Part shown: positions 31,084 to 41,507 of the stretch, in pieces
Numbering within the stretch: position 1 is the stretch's first letter
Layout: every line of letters begins with the position of its first letter
NCBI RefSeq assembly: GCF_041228105.1
Contig: NZ_CP166097.1
Coordinates: forward strand, 2,976,001-3,040,000
Length of the DNA: 64,000 nt
Direction: 5' to 3'
Source: Pectobacterium aroidearum
GTDB lineage: Bacteria; Pseudomonadota; Gammaproteobacteria; Enterobacterales; Enterobacteriaceae
The notes under the pieces: generated by a model
Told to the model about the DNA's origin: nothing
What the model saw: only the letters and a program-made list of their open reading frames with translations
Databases searched by the model: none
Made by a program: the position numbers and the translations under genes

Positions 31084-32828
31084 TCGCCAAACTGCATTTT
31101 ATGGAGTTGGGCATAGGCACCGTTTGCCGCCAATAATGCAACATGGTTACCACGTTCAATGATTCTGCCATCCTCAACCACCAGAATCTCATCCGCTTTT
31201 TCAATCGTGGAGAGACGGTGTGCAATCACCAAAGCAGTACGATCTTTTTGCAGTTCGTCTAAGGCAGATTGAATCGCACGTTCAGATTCCGTATCCAACG
31301 CCGACGTAGCCTCATCCAAGATCAGGATCGGACTATCACGCAGCAGCGCGCGGGCAATCGCGATGCGCTGCCGTTGCCCACCGGAAAGCATCACGCCATT
31401 TTCACCAATGACCGTATCCAAACCATGATCCATCTTATTGATGAAATCCATCGCATGCGCCATTTTCGCCGCACGCTCAATTTCCTCACGGCTATAGTGC
31501 TCATTGCGGGCATAGGCGATATTGTTCGCTATCGTATCGTTAAACAGATGCACGTTTTGAGAAACCAACGCCACCTGATTACGCAAGGAGGACAGGCGAT
31601 ACTCACGTAGGTCGTGACCATCGAGCAAAACCTCACCTGATTGGATGTCGTAAAAACGTGTAATCAAGCTAGCAATCGTTGATTTACCCGAACCAGAGCG
31701 CCCAACCAATGCCACCGTTTTTCCTGCTGGGATATGCAAATTGATATCCTTCAGCGCCAGATTTTCCTTACCAGGATAAGCAAAATTCACCTGACGGAAT
31801 TCAAGTTCGCCTTTCGCTCGCTCGATTTCGCGTTTACCCGTATCGCGCTCCTGTTCCATATCCAGAATCGCGAACAGCGTCTGGCACGCGGCCATCCCGC
31901 GCTGGAATTGCGCGTTAACGTTGGTCAGTGATTTTAACGGACGCATCAGCGCGATCATGGAAGAGAACACCACCGTGATCGTCCCAGCAGTCAACGTTTC
32001 CATTACGCTAGGGAAGCTGGCGGCATACAGTACAAATGCCAGCGCCAGCGAAGCGATCAACTGGATAATAGGATCGGAGATTGATGAGGCAGACACCAGT
32101 TTCATGCCCTGTTGGCGCATCCGGTTACTGACCTGATCGAAACGTTTAGTCTCAACGTCCTGGCCGCCAAACATCAGCACTTCTTTGTGGCCTTTTAGCA
32201 TTTGCTCGGTGCTGGTGGTGACGTGCCCCATGGTATCTTGCATATTTTTACTGATACTGCGGAACCGTTTGGACACCACGCGCATAGCGATCGACACGAT
32301 CGGCGCAATCACAATCAGAATGATGGACAACTGCCAGCTGTAGTAGAACATCAGAATGAACAGGCCGATAATCGATGCCCCTTCTCTGACGACGGTAACC
32401 AACGCACCGGACGCAGAGGCCGCAACCTGTTCTGAATCATAAGTAATACGGGAAAGCAGCGTCCCGGTTGACTGCTGGTCAAAGAACGCCACCGGCATCC
32501 CCATGATATGGGAGAAAAGACGACGGCGCATGTTCATCACCACTTTGCCTGAAACCCAGGCGACGCAGTAGCTAGATATAAATCCTGACACCCCGCGCAG
32601 TATCATAAGACCGATGACCACCAGCGGCATCCAGATCAATACGGCACGTTCCGCCTTGCCAAATCCGTCATCTAACAAGGGTTTAAGCAGAGAGAGCATT
32701 AATGTATCGCTGGCTGCGTTAATAATGAGAGCAATCGCAGCAATAACAAGCCCTGCTTTAAAAGGAGAGATCATCGGCCAAAGGCGACGAAAAGTCTGCC
32801 AGGTGGAGAGATCTTTATCATTCAGCAT
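31080..32828 (-). CDS. msbA: Lipid A flippase MsbA (ABC exporter)
   Basis: A 582-residue half-transporter that flips lipid A-core to the periplasmic leaflet. Six membrane helices (residues about 15-310) precede the ATPase, with Walker [11 protein letters not shown], signature LSGGQRQR and Walker [15 protein letters not shown] 32828 gives [18 protein letters not shown] and exactly the E. coli length; the frame is open 45 bases further. Coupled to lpxK. Confidence 0.98.
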   Translation of the reverse strand: MLNDKDLSTWQTFRRLWPMISPFKAGLVIAAIALIINAASDTLMLSLLKPLLDDGFGKAERAVLIWMPLVVIGLMILRGVSGFISSYCVAWVSGKVVMNMRRRLFSHIMGMPVAFFDQQSTGTLLSRITYDSEQVAASASGALVTVVREGASIIGLFILMFYYSWQLSIILIVIAPIVSIAMRVVSKRFRSISKNMQDTMGHVTTSTEQMLKGHKEVLMFGGQDVETKRFDQVSNRMRQQGMKLVSASSISDPIIQLIASLALAFVLYAASFPSVMETLTAGTITVVFSSMIALMRPLKSLTNVNAQFQRGMAACQTLFAILDMEQERDTGKREIERAKGELEFRQVNFAYPGKENLALKDINLHIPAGKTVALVGRSGSGKSTIASLITRFYDIQSGEVLLDGHDLREYRLSSLRNQVALVSQNVHLFNDTIANNIAYARNEHYSREEIERAAKMAHAMDFINKMDHGLDTVIGENGVMLSGGQRQRIAIARALLRDSPILILDEATSALDTESERAIQSALDELQKDRTALVIAHRLSTIEKADEILVVEDGRIIERGNHVALLAANGAYAQLHKMQFGE

Positions 32829-32865
32829 GTAGTAAACCTGAAGCGGAAAGAAATAGCCGACCATT

Positions 32866-35139
32866 TTACTCATTATACCGCCCTACGCCAAACCACTGAT
32901 GATACCAACGAGGCGATATGTGATCTCTGAACCGCAGAATATGCCATGAATCGCTGAAAAAACGAGCGCTTAGCTGCCCAAATGATGCGGTATCCAGCCA
33001 TGAGTAACCATATTGTCGGTATCGCCCAACAATCTTTACTGAAGGCAGCCGCCACGGGTTATAACGTGCCGCAGAGGCGATAACGAACTCGGCATTAACC
33101 GCACGGATGAAAGGGGGCGAGGATGACGTTTTACTGCCATGATGAGGGATTTGTAACAAATTCGCACGCAACGCACTACGTTCTAGCCTCACTAATGCCA
33201 TTTCTGCATCTGATTCCAGATCGCCCGTCAATAAGACACTGTGTTTGCCATCATCAACGCGGATCACACAGGAATCGTTATTTTCCGCTCGTGCAACGAG
33301 TGCTAACGGCCAAAGCACGGTAAACGTGAGATCCTGCCAGCGCCAACGCTCGCCACGTAGGCAAGAACGATGATTCATCGCATTGGTTGCGCTATAGATC
33401 GTTGCTTCAGGATAGGCTGCCTGTAGCGTCTCCAGTCCCCCGATGTGATCCATATGACTGTGGCTCAGGATAATGTTTTCCACGTCGACTCCCCGCCATC
33501 TCAGATAAGGCAGAATTTCCCGCGTCGCCATATCGCCTCCTTCCCAGCGATTTCCCGTATCGTACAGCACCGCCTTTCCACGCTGCTCAATCACGATAGC
33601 CAGCCCATGGCCGACATCCAGCATGTCCACACGCCAGGCAGGTTCATCGCTCTTTATGCGGAAAGCCAATAAAACCAGAATCAGCGCGCCGATACTCATC
33701 GGATGGATTCGCCACCAGCGAAAGCGCCATATTACGACGGCACCCCATCCCGCGACGCTCCCTAGCAGTAACGATGCATCAAGATAGATCCACCCTGTCT
33801 GTAGATACGTCAACGGTGCGAACACCACACGCAACGAAATATCTGCCAACCACCAAAGCATTTCACCTAGTGGTACAAATGCCATCGTGCTCAATGCCAG
33901 CAAAATGAGCGGTGTGGTGACGAAAGACACTAAAGGCACCGCCCATAGGTTGGCGGGCAGAGAGGTAATGCTAAAACCATGAAAGATATGAAGCTGCAGG
34001 GGCATCAATAGCAGGGTGATTCCCGTTTGCAGGTGGATCCAGCGTAGCCAGAACCATCGTCGCCGCGTCTGTAGTCGGTGGGGAAGCGGTGCCCACTGAA
34101 ACCAGAAAATGAGCGATGCCACCGCAAGACAAGAGAGCCAAAAGCTGTCTGACAACACGCTCAATGGATCGCTCACCAGAATCAGCGCAACGCACCATAG
34201 CCAGACCTGCCAGGCTGAGCAGTTAACGCTCCAGACTTTTAGGCAAACCCACACGCTGAGCGCTAGCGCAGATCGCACTGCTGGAGGATTTCCTCCTGCC
34301 AGCCAGACATATCCCCAGGCAACCACGGCACTCGTGAGCAATGGGAAACGATAGCCAATCCACTGAACGGGAAAGCCATACTGCAACGCCCGCGCCATTC
34401 CCCATCCGACCAGCCCCGCAAGCACGATATGGAGGCCAGAGATCGCCATCAGGTGCATCGTACCCGTATTCTGAAGGAGCGCCTTGAGTTCCGGACTAAC
34501 CGTCTTCATCTCGCCAAACGTCAGTGCCAATAAAATAGAACGCCATGGTAAGCCCTGAACCTGCTGTTCCGCCTGCGCGATCGTGCGCTGGCGGAAATCA
34601 CAGCGGCTATCTATCACCTTTGCCGTTAGCACACGACCCGATAACGGTTGTCGTTTGGCTATCGCCCAGCGTTGGCTATCAAAGCCGCCTTCATTTAGTC
34701 GACTATGAATAGGACGAAAATTGGCGGTTATCGCCCAGCGTTGGCCACCGCACCAGTTTTCCATCGCTGGTGATAGGGTCAGTTGGGCATACAGCGGTGG
34801 GAAGATTCGCTGCTGGTTTATCTCTTCCAACCGAACTGTGATCCCGTCATCACCGTGTTCGCTGAACCGTATGCTGCTTATTGTCACGACAGCGTTAACC
34901 GAATCCTGCGTGAAACGATCAATTTGTAGCAGCAGAGTTTGAGCATTCAACGCTGCCCAACAAAAACTCACAGCAATAAGCGCGATAAACCGCATCCCAG
35001 CATAACGATATCCACCCAGAATCACACAGATGGATAGCCCCATTCCCCACCATAACAGCGTTTGCACCGGGATATGCGGCAAAAAAAGCAGTGGCAGAAT
35101 ACCCAACACGCCAGCCCAAGCCAGACTATTTACCGACAT
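32866..35139 (-). CDS. ycaI: ComEC/Rec2-family membrane protein YcaI
   Basis: A 757-residue polytopic protein of the DNA-uptake channel family. An N-terminal domain of unknown function and a competence domain with many membrane helices ([21 protein letters not shown]) are followed by a C-terminal metallo-beta-lactamase-like domain ([30 protein letters not shown]). The start is uncertain: ATG 35139 fits the E. coli length (754); GTG 35160 or ATG 35208 are in frame. It is the last gene of the E. coli 21-minute block; ihfB and rpsA do not follow here. Confidence 0.9.
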   Translation of the reverse strand: MSVNSLAWAGVLGILPLLFLPHIPVQTLLWWGMGLSICVILGGYRYAGMRFIALIAVSFCWAALNAQTLLLQIDRFTQDSVNAVVTISSIRFSEHGDDGITVRLEEINQQRIFPPLYAQLTLSPAMENWCGGQRWAITANFRPIHSRLNEGGFDSQRWAIAKRQPLSGRVLTAKVIDSRCDFRQRTIAQAEQQVQGLPWRSILLALTFGEMKTVSPELKALLQNTGTMHLMAISGLHIVLAGLVGWGMARALQYGFPVQWIGYRFPLLTSAVVAWGYVWLAGGNPPAVRSALALSVWVCLKVWSVNCSAWQVWLWCVALILVSDPLSVLSDSFWLSCLAVASLIFWFQWAPLPHRLQTRRRWFWLRWIHLQTGITLLLMPLQLHIFHGFSITSLPANLWAVPLVSFVTTPLILLALSTMAFVPLGEMLWWLADISLRVVFAPLTYLQTGWIYLDASLLLGSVAGWGAVVIWRFRWWRIHPMSIGALILVLLAFRIKSDEPAWRVDMLDVGHGLAIVIEQRGKAVLYDTGNRWEGGDMATREILPYLRWRGVDVENIILSHSHMDHIGGLETLQAAYPEATIYSATNAMNHRSCLRGERWRWQDLTFTVLWPLALVARAENNDSCVIRVDDGKHSVLLTGDLESDAEMALVRLERSALRANLLQIPHHGSKTSSSPPFIRAVNAEFVIASAARYNPWRLPSVKIVGRYRQYGYSWLDTASFGQLSARFFSDSWHILRFRDHISPRWYHQWFGVGRYNE

Positions 35140-35456
35140 CGTCCCTTGCCATAACACATCCCTTCCCTCTTTCCCTGTTGATCGCTTGGGAATGTTGCAG
35201 TAACTCAAGTTAATGCAACAGGACGAAATACTCAGGTGGGGAAACGCTTCGCAAGAAAGTGGTTAAATTGCAAAAAGTGGCATTCGACGTGCAAGCTGGA
35301 TTCCAGTTTTTCAGACGTCCGATACGACAATGATTGACTGAAAAAGAGGTTAGGCCAGGAGAGGAGGGAATGAACTGATTGAGAATAAAAAAGAAAAAAG
35401 GACCGCGGAAGCGATCCTTTTACAGTAGCTATTTACCGTAAAAACGGCGCGTAAGG
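35140..35456. other. Junction gap between ycaI and tmaR
   Basis: About 317 bases with no supportable gene except possible upstream extension of ycaI. It marks where the gene order switches from the E. coli 21-minute to the 44-minute block. The tmaR terminator is at its right end. I see no insertion sequence, tRNA or long repeat. Confidence 0.5.
35387..35420 (-). terminator. tmaR intrinsic terminator
   Basis: The minus strand reads AAAGGATCGC-TTC-CGCGGTCCTTT, followed by TTTCTTTTTTATTC, 37 bases after the tmaR stop. Confidence 0.88.
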
Positions 35457-35777
<321 letters not shown>

Positions 35778-35828
35778 TTACCCTTACCTTAAGTCATACA
35801 TAAATTCTTTATGCATTTACCATACAGG

Positions 35829-35850
35829 TTATACCCAGCGTCTTTCAAGC
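35829..35850 (-). repeat. Dispersed intergenic motif, copy 2
   Basis: In reverse complement, 17 of 22 bases match the core of the copy at 3841-3870 (GCTTGAA, then GGGTATA). It lies upstream of tmaR. Confidence 0.4.
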
Positions 35851-35907
35851 AGTGCTTACGCGCTTTGCGCTAATGCCCCACTGAGCGGATAATCTGTCAT
35901 CAAACCA

Positions 35908-36666
35908 TTATCGATAGTATACCGCGATGCGTTGATTATGAACCTCTTCGATGGCAACTTCGGTATCGAAAATATCTTCCAGGACGTCGGACACCATGAT
36001 GTCCTCCGGTTTCCCCGTGTAGATAACTTGCCCTTTGCGCATCGCAATAATGTAGTCCGAATAGGCGGAAGCAAAGTTGATATCGTGGATAACCAGCACA
36101 ATGGTTTTACCTAACTCATCGGCCGCACGACGAATCTGTTTCATCATCGCCACCGCGTGTTTCATATCCAGATTATTCAGCGGTTCATCCAGCAGCACAT
36201 ATTCCGTGTCCTGACACAGCACCATAGCGACATAAGCCCGCTGCCGCTGACCGCCGGAGAGCTCATCTAAAAACCGATCTTTCAACTCAGTCAGATTGAG
36301 GAATGCCAATGCAGCGCTGATGCGTTCACGATCGTCAGCATTCAGCCGTCCTTTGGTATAGGGATAACGGCCAAAACCCACCAGCTCCGCTACCGTTAAA
36401 CGGCTGGTAAACTGGTTTTCCTGCCGTAGCACGGACAAACACATCGCCAGCTTATCGCTTGGCGTTGTCATCACATCCATGCCGTTCACTTTTACCTGTC
36501 CGCGATCCGCTTCCAGCAAGCGGCTGATGATGGACAACAATGTCGACTTCCCTGCCCCATTCGGGCCGATAATCGACGTCACACCGCCACGAGGCACCGT
36601 CGCCGAGACATTGTCTAATACCGTCACGTTATTATACGTTTTAGTTACATTGCCGATCTCAATCAC
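35908..36666 (-). CDS. Iron-chelate ABC transporter, ATPase
   Basis: A 252-residue ATPase with Walker A GPNGAGKST (about residue 35), signature LSGGQRQR and Walker B YVLLDEPLNNLD. Best family fit is FepC/VctC/YclP, which power uptake of iron-siderophore complexes across the inner membrane. It overlaps the upstream permease gene by 4 bases. It is the last gene of the four-gene iron operon. Confidence 0.9.
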   Translation of the reverse strand: MIEIGNVTKTYNNVTVLDNVSATVPRGGVTSIIGPNGAGKSTLLSIISRLLEADRGQVKVNGMDVMTTPSDKLAMCLSVLRQENQFTSRLTVAELVGFGRYPYTKGRLNADDRERISAALAFLNLTELKDRFLDELSGGQRQRAYVAMVLCQDTEYVLLDEPLNNLDMKHAVAMMKQIRRAADELGKTIVLVIHDINFASAYSDYIIAMRKGQVIYTGKPEDIMVSDVLEDIFDTEVAIEEVHNQRIAVYYR

Positions 36667-37670
36667 ACAGAAACCTTTTTCAGTAACAACACAATAAACA
36701 GCGAACCACCGATAAATTCGAGCACCACGGAAAGCGCTCCCGCCATGCCCAACAGATGTTCCAAAATTAACTGTCCCCCCACTAACGCGATGATGCCAAG
36801 CAAAAACGCCGTCGGCAGCACAATGCGATGTTGGCTGGAACCCGCAATCAGATAGGCTAAATTCGCCACCATAAATCCTAAAAAGGTTAACGGGCCCACT
36901 AACGCCGTCGACACAGCGACGAGCACTGACACTAGCAACAGCACCAGTGTTACATGGCGTTTGTAAGAAATACCTAGATTAATCGCTGTATTTTTCCCCA
37001 GCGCCAGTACGTCCAATTGGAAACGCAATCGCCATACGCACAGGGCAATAATCAAGATGATCGCAGCAGACAGCGCAATCAGTTCCGGCGCTGCACGCGT
37101 AAAGGTGGCAAACATTCTGCTTTGCAGCACAGCAAACTCACCGGGAGTCAGGAGCCGCTGCATCAGGCTGGAAGCACTGCGAAACAAGGTGCCACAGATG
37201 ATCCCGACCAGCAGAACCAGATGTAGATTACTGTGACTCCCGGTAAACAGACTGCGATAGAGTAACAAGGAAAACAGCACCAACAGCAACGCTTCAAGGA
37301 TGAATTTGCCGCTCACGCCAACCGCCGTAATACCTTGTATCCCAAAGAAGAACAGCACCGCTGTTTGCAGCAAGATAAACAGCGCCTCAAACCCCATGAT
37401 AGAAGGCGTGAGAATGCGGTTATTCGTCACCGTCTGGAACAGGACGGTTGACACACTAGCAGCAAACGCGACCAGTACCATCGTGGATAAAATCTGGCCC
37501 CGATGTATCAGGATGTAGCGCAGGTTACCGCCCAGATTGATGGTCATGAACACCACGATGGCCGCTAATGCCACCGCACTCAGCCACCATAAACGCCGAT
37601 AAGGTGATGAGCTGCACGCTACAGACGAAGTGGAAGTGGGGGTATCAACTTTGAACTCATTAACTGACAT
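36663..37670 (-). CDS. Iron-chelate ABC transporter, permease 2
   Basis: A 335-residue FecCD-family permease with about nine membrane segments. It has a soluble N-terminal tail with a Ser/Thr-rich stretch (DTPTSTSSVACSSSPYRR). The cytoplasmic coupling region and VGPLTFLGFMVANLAYLIAGSSQHR are typical of the family. It overlaps the other permease by 11 bases and the ATPase by 4. Two different permeases suggest a heterodimeric channel, as in VctDG or YclNO. Confidence 0.88.
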   Translation of the reverse strand: MSVNEFKVDTPTSTSSVACSSSPYRRLWWLSAVALAAIVVFMTINLGGNLRYILIHRGQILSTMVLVAFAASVSTVLFQTVTNNRILTPSIMGFEALFILLQTAVLFFFGIQGITAVGVSGKFILEALLLVLFSLLLYRSLFTGSHSNLHLVLLVGIICGTLFRSASSLMQRLLTPGEFAVLQSRMFATFTRAAPELIALSAAIILIIALCVWRLRFQLDVLALGKNTAINLGISYKRHVTLVLLLVSVLVAVSTALVGPLTFLGFMVANLAYLIAGSSQHRIVLPTAFLLGIIALVGGQLILEHLLGMAGALSVVLEFIGGSLFIVLLLKKVSV

Positions 37671-38619
37671 GACGTCTCTGACTCAACAACAGGAAAAGGA
37701 ACACAACGGCACCAATCACGCCCAAAATCACACTCACGGGAATCTCGAACGGGTAACGCACCACGCGGCCAATGATATCGCACAACAGCACCAGCCCACC
37801 GCCGAGCAAACAGACCCAAGGGATGGTTTTTCGCACGTTATCCCCCATCATCATGCTAATGAGGTTCGGCACAATCAGCCCCAGAAACGGCAATGCCCCC
37901 ACGACGACAACAACGACACCGCTAATCACCGCAATAATAGAGAGCCCCAGCAGCATCACTTTTCGGTAGTTCAGGCCGACATTCACAGAGAACTCTCGCC
38001 CCATTCCGGCAACGGTAAAACGATCCGCCGTCCAACAGGCCAACAATGTGAGAATCCCCACCAGCCAGAGCAGTTCATATCGTCCTTGTAAAATACCGGA
38101 AAAATCCCCGGCTTCCCAACTGCCAAGCGATTGAAGTAAGTCATAATGCATTGCGCCGAACGTAGTCACCGCACCGATGACCGAGCCCAACATGATCCCG
38201 ACCAACGGCACGACCAGCGCCGATTTGAGGACAATACGGCGCAACAGCATCATAAACAATAACGTACCAACCATCGCAAACGCGCTGGCGACCACCATTT
38301 TCACCATCAGTGAAGCCGACGGGGCAATCACCATCACAACCAGGAGGCCAAACCCCGCAGACTGCGTTGTGCCAGCCAGTGACGGTTCGACAAAACGGTT
38401 TTGCGTCAGCAGTTGCATGATTAAGCCTGCCACGCTCATGGCGCTCCCCGCCAACAGCAGAGCCAACGTGCGCGGAACACGGCTAATAAAGAAAATGTCA
38501 CGCATCATCGGGTCGGTCCATACCGCATTAAACGTGACTTGCCCTGCCCCGATAAACAGACTGGTGGTAATCATCCCCAGCATGAAGATGATACCAACCG
38601 AAAAATAAAACGTTTTCAT
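37660..38619 (-). CDS. Iron-chelate ABC transporter, permease 1
   Basis: A FecCD-family permease of 319 residues from ATG 38619; GTG 38631 upstream is an in-frame alternative, and neither has a clear ribosome-binding site. It begins MKTFYFSVGIIFMLGMITTSLF and carries VGALPFLGLIVPNLISMMMGDNVR, the conserved family segment. It follows the binding-protein gene by about 20 bases, so it may depend on translation of that gene. Confidence 0.87.
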   Translation of the reverse strand: MKTFYFSVGIIFMLGMITTSLFIGAGQVTFNAVWTDPMMRDIFFISRVPRTLALLLAGSAMSVAGLIMQLLTQNRFVEPSLAGTTQSAGFGLLVVMVIAPSASLMVKMVVASAFAMVGTLLFMMLLRRIVLKSALVVPLVGIMLGSVIGAVTTFGAMHYDLLQSLGSWEAGDFSGILQGRYELLWLVGILTLLACWTADRFTVAGMGREFSVNVGLNYRKVMLLGLSIIAVISGVVVVVVGALPFLGLIVPNLISMMMGDNVRKTIPWVCLLGGGLVLLCDIIGRVVRYPFEIPVSVILGVIGAVVFLFLLLSQRRHVS

Positions 38620-38640
38620 TGCCGAAGTCACGATGCAGTC

Positions 38641-39591
38641 TTAGGGTTTGGCATCAAGTGCTTTATTGACATCATCGATCAGACGCAGATAGCTTTGCAG
38701 CCCGCCCGCGATATAAATCGAAGAGGAGTCCAGATAAATAACGCGGTTGTTCTGCCAGGCATTGGTTTTATTCACCAAGGGGTTATCCAGCACCTGTTTT
38801 GCTGATTGACCTTCCTTCTGGTTCCCAATTGCGCTGTCACGATCGAAGACGAATAACCAATCTGGATTAGCGCTTAACAGCAGTTCAGAAGTCACGACGT
38901 TACCGTGGCGCCCAGAATCAGGAAATTCCGTTGCAGGCTTAAATCCCAGCTCGTCGAAAACAAAGCCGAAACGAGATTTCGGGCCATATGCCGACATTTT
39001 GCCGCCCGTGACCATCACCAATAATGCCGTACCTGCTTTATCAGCTTTTTCACGCGTTTGGGCGATGCGTTGTTTAAAATCATCCAGTTTGGCTTTAGCT
39101 TCATCTTGCTTGCTAAAAATCTCCCCCAGTTGTTCAACTCGCTGCGTAAAACTGGTCATGAATTGGTGGTCATCGATATCCAATGCGATCGTCGGCGCGA
39201 TGGCATTTAATTTGTCATAGGCATCACGAGCACGACCACCGCCAATGATTAAATCGGGAGCGGCACTGCTAATCGCTTCATAGTTAGGCTCAAACAGCGT
39301 GCCCGCATTCAGATATTTGCTGTCACGATATTGGGCAAGAACGTCAGGGAAGATTTTTGCGTCACCCTGCGGTACGCCCGCGACATCAATGTTCAACGCG
39401 GTCATCGTATCCAGAATAGCGGTATCAAACACGATGACTTTTTTCGGATTCACAGGAACCTGCGTCACACCTTTTGTATGTTCGATCGCGACAGTTTTAC
39501 TGGCCGCAGGTGTTGAATCAGACTGATCACAGCCTGCCACCACTAACGCGGAAGCCAGCAGCGTCATTTTTATCATCGAGGGAAACCGCAT
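38641..39591 (-). CDS. Iron-chelate ABC transporter, substrate-binding lipoprotein
   Basis: A 316-residue periplasmic class III binding protein. The lipoprotein signal MTLLASALVVAGC has a good lipobox (VVAG-C), and two lobes follow with conserved VIVFDTAILDTM and PDLIIGGGRARDAYDKL. It resembles CeuE/VctP/YclQ, which bind catecholate siderophores or their hydrolysis products; the substrate here is inferred. AAGGAGAAAGGA just before ATG 39591 fixes the start. A Fur-like box lies about 65 bases upstream. Confidence 0.88.
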   Translation of the reverse strand: MRFPSMIKMTLLASALVVAGCDQSDSTPAASKTVAIEHTKGVTQVPVNPKKVIVFDTAILDTMTALNIDVAGVPQGDAKIFPDVLAQYRDSKYLNAGTLFEPNYEAISSAAPDLIIGGGRARDAYDKLNAIAPTIALDIDDHQFMTSFTQRVEQLGEIFSKQDEAKAKLDDFKQRIAQTREKADKAGTALLVMVTGGKMSAYGPKSRFGFVFDELGFKPATEFPDSGRHGNVVTSELLLSANPDWLFVFDRDSAIGNQKEGQSAKQVLDNPLVNKTNAWQNNRVIYLDSSSIYIAGGLQSYLRLIDDVNKALDAKP

Positions 39592-39654
39592 TCCTTTCTC
39601 CTTATTTCGGTATTAATCGGTATTAAGCAGTGCGAATAACTTCGCAAAGTATCG

Positions 39655-39680
39655 AATTTAATTATCATTCGCATTAAAAC
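39655..39680 (-). promoter_or_regulatory. Fur-like box upstream of the iron operon
   Basis: The minus strand reads AATGCGAATGATAATTAAAT, with tandem NAT(A/T)AT-like hexamers of the Fur consensus. It is placed in the expected promoter region, 65-90 bases upstream of the lipoprotein start. Confidence 0.6.
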
Positions 39681-39867
39681 AAAAATTGTAACCGAATGGA
39701 CACAGTCATGCCTAGCGATTATCTCCACCTGCCTATTGATGTAGGTCAGAGAAGTGATGCAAATCAGGAAAGCGCCGCAGAAAAGTCGATTAAATGATAT
39801 CCTTGCCGTTTTCCAGACTGTTTTGCCTGATTTCAGGCTCAGCGCGCACACGTAGCTAACTGCATAT

Positions 39868-41295
39868 ATGGCCGAGAAAATACAACCCACTTTTTTCATT
39901 CACGATTACGAGACATTCGGTAAACACCCGGCGCGCGATCGCCCTGCGCAGTTTGCAGGGGTTCGTACCGATATGGATTTCAACATTATCGGTGAGCCGC
40001 TGGTCATTTATTGTCGTCCGTCCGATGATTACCTGCCGGAGCCGGAAGCGGTGATGATCACCGGCATTACTCCGCAGGTCGCGCTGGCAAAAGGTGTCAA
40101 TGAGGCGGAGTTCGCCCGTCAGATCCACGACGCGTTCAGCGTGCCCGGCACCTGTATTATGGGCTACAACAACATTCGCTTTGATGATGAAGTCAGCCGG
40201 AATATTTTCTACCGTAACTTCTACGATCCTTACGCTTACAGCTGGCAAAACGGCAATTCGCGCTGGGATTTACTGGATGCGTTACGCGCCTGCTATGCGC
40301 TGCGACCGGAAGGCATCGTCTGGCCCGAGAATAATGACGGCCTGCCCAGTTTCCGCCTTGAACATCTGACGAAAGCCAACGGCATCTCGCACGAACAGGC
40401 GCATGATGCGATGTCCGACGTTTATGCCACCATCGCCATGGCGAAACTGTTCAAACAGGCACAACCCAAGCTGTTTGAGTATCTGTTCACGCTGCGTAAC
40501 AAAAACAAAATTTCCGCACTGATTGATATCCCACAGATGAAACCGCTCGTGCACGTATCTGGCATGTTTGGCGCGGCAAGGAGCAACACCAGTTGGGTCG
40601 TGCCGCTCGCCTGGCACCCGGACAACCGTAATGCGGTCATCATGTGCGATCTGGCTGGAGATATGACGCCGCTGCTGGAACTGGACAGCGAGACATTGCG
40701 TGAACGGTTATATACCCGTCGGGATGCGCTGGAACCCGATCAGAGTGCGGTTCCGCTCAAGCTGGTGCACATCAATAAATGTCCGGTCTTGGCACCAGCC
40801 AATACCTTACGCCCCGAAGACGCAGAAAGGTTAGGCATCGATCGTCAACGCTGTCTGGATAATCTGGCGCTGCTGCGCAACAACACGAGCGTCAGAGAAA
40901 AAGTGGTCGAGCTGTTTGCTGAAGCGCCCGCATTTGTCACATCTGATGATGTCGATTTACGGCTTTATGATGGCTTCTTCGGCGATGCTGACCGTATGGC
41001 GATGAAGATTATTCAGGAGACCGCTCCGCAGAACCTCCCTGCACTGGATCTCACGTTTGCCGATAATCGACTGGAACCGCTGCTTTTCCGCTATCGCGCC
41101 CGCAATTTCCCCGGCACGCTGGACGATCGCGAACAGCAGCGCTGGCTGCAGCATCGGCGCGCGGTATTTACGCCGGAACGTCTGCAGGATTATCTGTCAG
41201 AGCTCAGTAATCTGTATCAGCTTCATGAAGACGATAAAGAGAAGATGGCGCAGTTAAAAGCGTTGTACGCCTATGCGCAGGAACTGGTGGGATAA
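39868..41295 (+). CDS. sbcB: Exonuclease I
   Basis: A 475-residue 3'-5' single-strand DNA exonuclease for recombination and mismatch repair. The DEDDh active site is visible: Asp13 and Glu15 in FIHDYETFG, and His/Asp in QAHDAMSDVYAT. An SH3-like domain and a C-terminal helical domain follow. Length equals the E. coli enzyme. Divergent from the iron operon. Confidence 0.97.
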   Translation: MAEKIQPTFFIHDYETFGKHPARDRPAQFAGVRTDMDFNIIGEPLVIYCRPSDDYLPEPEAVMITGITPQVALAKGVNEAEFARQIHDAFSVPGTCIMGYNNIRFDDEVSRNIFYRNFYDPYAYSWQNGNSRWDLLDALRACYALRPEGIVWPENNDGLPSFRLEHLTKANGISHEQAHDAMSDVYATIAMAKLFKQAQPKLFEYLFTLRNKNKISALIDIPQMKPLVHVSGMFGAARSNTSWVVPLAWHPDNRNAVIMCDLAGDMTPLLELDSETLRERLYTRRDALEPDQSAVPLKLVHINKCPVLAPANTLRPEDAERLGIDRQRCLDNLALLRNNTSVREKVVELFAEAPAFVTSDDVDLRLYDGFFGDADRMAMKIIQETAPQNLPALDLTFADNRLEPLLFRYRARNFPGTLDDREQQRWLQHRRAVFTPERLQDYLSELSNLYQLHEDDKEKMAQLKALYAYAQELVG

Positions 41296-41373
41296 CGTGT
41301 AAAAACGCAGGACGCGTTCTCAACATTGCGCAGCAACAACCTGAATGGCGGCGGCAAGAATAATTGCCGCCAT

Positions 41374-41396
41374 AAAAAAACGTGGGGAACGTTTTT
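41374..41396 (+). terminator. sbcB intrinsic terminator
   Basis: A short stem AAAAACGT / ACGTTTTT with a GGGGA loop, about 80 bases after the sbcB stop. A second stem GCGGCAA/TTGCCGC at 41351-41370 precedes it. Confidence 0.6.
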
Positions 41397-41448
41397 CAAC
41401 GTCGCTTGCGACGGCCCGTAAGGGTGGCAGCCAGGGATAGCTCGCCAT

Positions 41449-41480
41449 AAAAAAGCGGAGCACTCGGGCTCCGCTTTTCT
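41449..41480 (-). terminator. plaP terminator (bidirectional)
   Basis: An 11-bp stem AAAAGCGGAGC / GCTCCGCTTTT with a 6-base loop between convergent sbcB and plaP. A and T tracts on both sides allow action on both strands. Confidence 0.85.
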
Positions 41481-41507
41481 CTTTCATTCATGCACGTCGT
41501 CAGTTAT

